A stretch of DNA of 11,076 nt from JANNRW01 sp031401815. Its GTDB lineage: Bacteria; Desulfobacterota; Desulfuromonadia; Geobacterales; DSM-12255. This document shows, piece after piece, positions 8,160 to 11,076 of this stretch. Within the stretch, counting starts at the first letter, position 1. Every line of letters starts with the position of its first letter. Location: positions 1 through 11,076 of the forward strand of contig JANNRW010000261.1 in NCBI GenBank assembly GCA_031401815.1. The letters are read 5' to 3'. Under the pieces are notes generated by a model. That model searched no databases. It was given only the letters and a program-made list of their open reading frames with translations, and was not told the origin of the DNA. The translations under genes were made by a program, and so were the position numbers.

Positions 8160-8308
8160 TAGAAAAGGGTGTAGATGAACGGGGCGATGGCCGTGCCGCT
8201 GGTCATAAAGAGCAGCAGACCAAAGAGTAGCAGGGTAATCAGCATCGGCAGCAGCCAGAACTTCTTCCGGGTGCGGAGAAATCCCCAGATGTCGTGGATG
8301 AAATCCAT
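8159..8308 (-). CDS. DUF5989 small membrane protein
   Basis: This 49-residue gene begins MDFIHDIWGFLRTRKKFWLL and ends IAPFIYTLF. A short amphipathic basic N-terminus leads into one membrane helix (about residues 19-36), then a small conserved tail. That pattern matches DUF5989 proteins, which are typically about 50 residues and found next to SxtJ-like proteins and NodU/CmcH carbamoyltransferases. Its function is unknown; a membrane anchor or adaptor for the carbamoyltransferase is a reasonable inference. AAGGAG lies 11 bases before ATG 8308. An in-frame ATG at 8317 would add three residues but sits too close to that ribosome site. Confidence 0.88.
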   Translation of the reverse strand: MDFIHDIWGFLRTRKKFWLLPMLITLLLFGLLLFMTSGTAIAPFIYTLF

Positions 8309-8333
8309 GTCAACCATCGCTCCTTGTCGGGTT

Positions 8334-8714
8334 TCAGTAAGGTTTATCCATGTCGGCGGGGAGCCAGCGATGGTTTTTTGTCGTGAAAAGCGTCATACTC
8401 CCTGACCGCCATGTCTTGAGTTTAAGAGTATCCTTTCCCATCATTCGTCGGATAACAGCTGCCGGAGTGACCATCAGGAAAAAAACAAGCGTCAAAAGGA
8501 GCAGGGAGACAGCCGCAGCCAGATGGTCTGCCATGTAAAACCAGAAACGGGCAAAAGGGGCGAATGACCTTGGTGCGGTCATGCAGAGGAGGAGCAGAAG
8601 TGTGGCGATGATGACCACCATTTTGTCGGGGAAAAACTGATATGCCAGAAGGGTGATCAGGGTCAGCGCCAGACCGGCATCCATCGATTTAATATCGCGG
8701 TTTCTCTGCTGCAA
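8334..8714 (-). CDS. SxtJ-like small membrane protein
   Basis: The 126-residue product has two hydrophobic blocks (about residues 12-46 and 68-86) separated by an APRSFAPFARFWFYMADHL-type amphipathic stretch. VTPAAVIRRMMGKD follows, then a polar C-terminus. This resembles the SxtJ family, named from the saxitoxin cluster, which recurs beside DUF5989 and carbamoyltransferase genes; its role is not established. I chose TTG 8714 because GGAG lies five bases upstream. The longer ATG 8759 start adds 15 residues of AT-rich sequence, has no ribosome site, and would lie upstream of the transcript start predicted from the promoter at 8760-8788. The true start remains uncertain. It lies 25 bases upstream of DUF5989 in the same operon. 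Confidence 0.75.
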   Translation of the reverse strand: MQQRNRDIKSMDAGLALTLITLLAYQFFPDKMVVIIATLLLLLCMTAPRSFAPFARFWFYMADHLAAAVSLLLLTLVFFLMVTPAAVIRRMMGKDTLKLKTWRSGSMTLFTTKNHRWLPADMDKPY

Positions 8715-8759
8715 AATATCTCCATAGGAACTGACAATGCAAAGGTTAAATTTCAACAT

Positions 8760-8788
8760 ATTCTATATCAAAGGTTGGATACAGACAA
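8760..8788 (-). promoter_or_regulatory. Candidate promoter of the SxtJ-DUF5989-carbamoyltransferase operon
   Basis: On the minus strand, TTGTCT (8788-8783) and TAGAAT (8765-8760) are 17 bases apart, a good sigma70-like pair. The transcript would begin near 8753, downstream of the ATG at 8759. This favours TTG 8714 as the translation start. Pattern match only. Confidence 0.35.
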
Positions 8789-9052
8789 ATGAATATAATC
8801 CAGATTGCAGTGTAGCAGGTAAAGTCCTGTTGTGCCTTTGTTGAAATTATGCGTTTTATTTAAATAAAGCTGTCAGAATATGAGCCTTTATGAAGCTTAC
8901 ATATTGCTTCAATGCTCCCGGTTAAGCTATTTACATTGCAAATCGAAAGCTGCGCTGCTGATTTGCAGGTATGATTGCTTGGAAAAACATGTTGAACTAT
9001 TGAAACCTCTATGGATGTTTTACTTTACCGTCCTGAATGTTTAGGTGGATTC
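8789..9052. other. AT-rich divergent intergenic spacer without a gene
   Basis: I see no credible coding sequence on either strand; the stretch is visibly poorer in GC than the flanking genes. It contains an 8-bp inverted repeat, TGCAAATC (8937-8944) and GATTTGCA (8960-8967), around a 15-base loop. There is no T run after it on either strand, so I do not call a terminator. The composition would fit a boundary of acquired DNA, but no integration signature is visible. Confidence 0.4.
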
Positions 9053-9085
9053 TGACAAATTCGGATTGAATATCCGAATTTGTCA
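9053..9085. promoter_or_regulatory. Perfect 14-bp palindrome, candidate operator of the ATPase gene
   Basis: TGACAAATTCGGAT (9053-9066) is exactly repeated in reverse complement at 9072-9085 around a five-base centre. It covers the -35 and most of the spacer of the candidate promoter at 9066-9094, so a bound dimeric protein would block transcription. No T run follows, arguing against a terminator. An operator is the best reading, but the regulator is unknown and no DNA-binding repressor gene is in the window. Confidence 0.5.
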
Positions 9086-9094
9086 TGATATTAT
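9066..9094 (+). promoter_or_regulatory. Candidate promoter giving a leaderless ATPase transcript
   Basis: TTGAAT (9066-9071) and TATTAT (9089-9094) are 17 bases apart. The usual start position, about seven bases past the -10, coincides with the A of ATG 9101. There is no purine-rich ribosome site before that ATG, which is consistent with a leaderless mRNA. Inference from sequence pattern. Confidence 0.4.
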
Positions 9095-9100
9095 CTCGTC

Positions 9101-10288
9101 ATGATCAAACGCACTTTCTACATTGAGGCTCTCGCTTCAGCGCTGCGCCGATCCCCGGTGACGGCTCTTCTTGGACCGCGCCAGTGTGGCAAGACCACGC
9201 TTGCCCGCTTGTGTGCAGAAGGGCGCGAAGCACATTATTTTGACCTGGAATCCCCCGCCGACCGCCAGCGTTTGCAAAATCCGGAATTGATGCTTGGTTC
9301 ATTGTCAGGACTGGTGATCCTCGACGAGATACAGCTGCTGCCCGAACTGTTCAGTCTGTTACGGGTGATGGTTGACCGCCAGGAGGGGCGTTGCTGCTAC
9401 CTCATCCTTGGCAGCGCGTCCCCGCAGATCATCAAGAAGGTCTCTGAAAGCCTGGCAGGGCGTATTGAGTTTGTTGATCTTGCCGGGTTTGACATCACTG
9501 AACTCCACGCGGGAGAGATCGACAGACTCTGGCTACGCGGCGGATTTCCCCGCTCTTTTCTTGCGGATGGCGAAGCTGACAGTCTGGCGTGGCGTGAGGG
9601 ATTCATCCGCACCTTTCTGGAAAGGGATATCCCGCAACTCGGCATCACTATCCCGGCTGTTGCCATGCGCCGCTTCTGGACCATGCTTGCTCATCTGCAT
9701 GGGCAAAACTGGAACGCATCGGATGTCGGCCGTTCAATGGGTTTGTCCGACAAGACGGTACGGCATTACCTGGATATTCTTACTGGCACCTACATGGTAA
9801 GACAACTTCAGCCATGGCATGAAAATCTGAAAAAACGCCAGGTCAAGAGCCCCAAAATTTACCTGCGTGACTCAGGTCTGCTTCACTCTCTCTTAAATAT
9901 ATCCTCAATGAGCGATCTCTGGGGACACCCGCGGTTGGGCGCATCTTGGGAAGGTTTTGCTATTGAACAGACGCTGACCGCACTGCATCATCGCGATGCA
10001 TATTTCTGGGGGACTCAAGGCGGCGCGGAGCTTGATCTGCTTTTCTTCCATGAGGGTAAAAGGTTCGGTATCGAATGTAAATTCAATGAAGCGCCTGCTG
10101 TCAGCAAATCAATGCATAGCGCTTTAGCAGACCTCTCCCTTGAACATCTTTGGGTTGTCTATCCTGGTAACGTCAGTTATCCTGTCCACGAAAAGATTAC
10201 TATACTCCCGCTTTCTCAGGTCGGAAGCCTGTGCGGCATATCAGCCAGGCAAAACAGTAACGATAGAGCACTGGGCATCATCAGATGA
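9101..10288 (+). CDS. AAA+ ATPase with C-terminal DUF4143 domain
   Basis: The 395-residue protein has normal length for this family. Residues 1 to about 160 form the ATPase: Walker A GPRQCGKTT at about 25-33 and Walker B LVILDEIQ at about 70-77, with a sensor-like LILGSASP near 105. A winged-helix-like segment with GLSDKTVRHYLD follows around 215-226. The C-terminal DUF4143 part contains GGAELDLLF and GIECKF, an ELD...ECK arrangement like the PD-(D/E)XK nuclease fold. These ATPases are scattered and often horizontally moved in bacteria; a role in defence or toxin-like systems has been suggested, but no general function is settled. The start has no ribosome site. The stop overlaps the next radical SAM gene by ATGA, so the two are probably co-translated. 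Confidence 0.9.
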   Translation: MIKRTFYIEALASALRRSPVTALLGPRQCGKTTLARLCAEGREAHYFDLESPADRQRLQNPELMLGSLSGLVILDEIQLLPELFSLLRVMVDRQEGRCCYLILGSASPQIIKKVSESLAGRIEFVDLAGFDITELHAGEIDRLWLRGGFPRSFLADGEADSLAWREGFIRTFLERDIPQLGITIPAVAMRRFWTMLAHLHGQNWNASDVGRSMGLSDKTVRHYLDILTGTYMVRQLQPWHENLKKRQVKSPKIYLRDSGLLHSLLNISSMSDLWGHPRLGASWEGFAIEQTLTALHHRDAYFWGTQGGAELDLLFFHEGKRFGIECKFNEAPAVSKSMHSALADLSLEHLWVVYPGNVSYPVHEKITILPLSQVGSLCGISARQNSNDRALGIIR

Positions 10289-11076
10289 AACTACTCCTCA
10301 TCTCCCCTCCATTCGGCGAAAAAGGTCAAAAATCCAAGGGGCTCCCCATTGCTCCGCCGGTGCTTGAGTATCTGGCCGGTCTGACCTTGCAGCTCCGCCC
10401 TGACGTCGAAGTGGTTTTGATCGACGCCAACAAGGAGGAGGTTGTCATTGAAGAGCTGGATGCCGACCTGATCGGTTTCACCGTGCTCACCCCTCAGGCC
10501 CCCTGGGTCTATCGCACTGCGGATCGGCTTCGCGTCATGGGGAAGCAGGTGCTTCTCGGCGGTATTCATGTCACGGCTCTGCCCGATGAGGCGGCTCGCC
10601 ATGCTGATGCCATTGTTCTTGGCGAGGCGGAGGAGATCTGGGGCGGCCTCTTGGATGATGCGGCGCAGCGCCGATTGAAGCCGGTATACCAAGGGAGCTT
10701 TCCCGACCTCAAGGGGCTCCCCCGGCCGATCACCACCCTCTGGAAGACCAATTACGTTTACGGCTACTTCCAGACTTCACGTGGTTGTCCCCACCGCTGC
10801 ACCTTCTGCTCGGTGCATGAATTTTTCGGTGGCACAGTGCGGGTACGTCCAATCGATGAGGTGGTGTCCGAACTGGCGGCGAGCAAGCGGCGTCTTTTCT
10901 GGGGGATCGACGACAATGTCTGGGGTGTGAACATGAACTACACCATCGATCTTTACCGGGAGATGGGAAACTCACTGCGCGGCAAGTCATGGTTCGGCTC
11001 CGGAGATCTGGTCTCTGTCGACCACCCCCGTTCGAAAGAGCTGCTCACCAATGCCCGCCGGGCCGGCCTGACAGCG
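10285..11076 (+). CDS. B12-binding-domain radical SAM protein (paralogue 2, 3' end outside window)
   Basis: The frame is open from ATG 10285 to the window edge, giving 264 residues of an incomplete protein. It begins MKLLLISPPFGEKG, the usual first strand of the cobalamin-binding domain, with GGIHVTALPDE matching the equivalent turn in the protein at 1771. The radical SAM motif CPHRCTFC carries the three cluster cysteines, preceded by TSRG exactly as in paralogue 1. The two proteins align without large gaps through this region and share phrases such as LAGLT/MAGLT, ADRLR, HADA and GEAE. No DxHxxG motif is seen. The start lies in the ATPase stop (ATGA) with no strong ribosome site, so translation probably depends on the upstream gene. 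The substrate is unknown. Confidence 0.9.
   Translation, partial: MKLLLISPPFGEKGQKSKGLPIAPPVLEYLAGLTLQLRPDVEVVLIDANKEEVVIEELDADLIGFTVLTPQAPWVYRTADRLRVMGKQVLLGGIHVTALPDEAARHADAIVLGEAEEIWGGLLDDAAQRRLKPVYQGSFPDLKGLPRPITTLWKTNYVYGYFQTSRGCPHRCTFCSVHEFFGGTVRVRPIDEVVSELAASKRRLFWGIDDNVWGVNMNYTIDLYREMGNSLRGKSWFGSGDLVSVDHPRSKELLTNARRAGLTA

Noticed and set aside
8937..8967. Eight-base inverted repeat as a transcription terminator
   Set aside because: The loop is long, no T run follows on either strand, and no gene ends toward it.
1..11076. CRISPR array, tRNA, rRNA or transposase
   Set aside because: No regularly spaced repeat, cloverleaf sequence, rRNA segment or transposase-like coding frame was seen on either strand.

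Overview
The window looks like chromosome from a delta-proteobacterium of the Geobacter/Desulfuromonadota kind. That guess rests on moderate GC, strong Shine-Dalgarno use, a TMTC-like TPR membrane protein, cobalamin-type radical SAM genes and an SxtJ/DUF5989/carbamoyltransferase set. It is an inference from family content, not a species identification. No tRNA, rRNA, CRISPR array or transposase is visible. There are nine recognisable coding genes, two of them cut by the window edges.

Layout. (1) 1-1400, minus strand: the N-terminal 466 codons of a polytopic TMTC-like glycosyltransferase with TPR repeats, running off the left edge. (2) 1401-1770: a divergent intergenic region with a long imperfect hairpin and a copy of a dispersed inverted-repeat element, then a candidate promoter. 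(3) 1771-6379, plus strand: a tight four-gene run of B12-binding radical SAM protein, unrecognised membrane-anchored protein, GT39/PMT-like membrane glycosyltransferase and FAD-dependent amine-oxidase/UGM-like oxidoreductase. (4) 8714-6318, minus strand: SxtJ-like membrane protein, a 49-residue DUF5989 protein and a NodU/CmcH-type O-carbamoyltransferase. Its 3' end overlaps the flavoenzyme gene tail to tail. (5) 8715-9100: an AT-rich divergent spacer with a perfect 14-bp palindrome. (6) 9101-11076, plus strand: an AAA+ ATPase with a DUF4143 domain, overlapping by ATGA a second radical SAM gene that is a clear paralogue of the first and runs off the right edge.

Read together, blocks 1 and 3-6 look like an accessory locus that builds and decorates a lipid-linked or surface glycoconjugate. 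Two GT-C-type membrane transferases, a sugar- or lipid-directed flavoenzyme, an O-carbamoyltransferase and two related cobalamin-type radical SAM enzymes are present. The substrate cannot be told from sequence. The most unusual detail is the unrecognised gene at 3078. Its frame stays open for 29 protein-like codons beyond a UGA, and the second stop lies just before the next gene. This suggests a recent nonsense mutation, UGA recoding or a sequence error.
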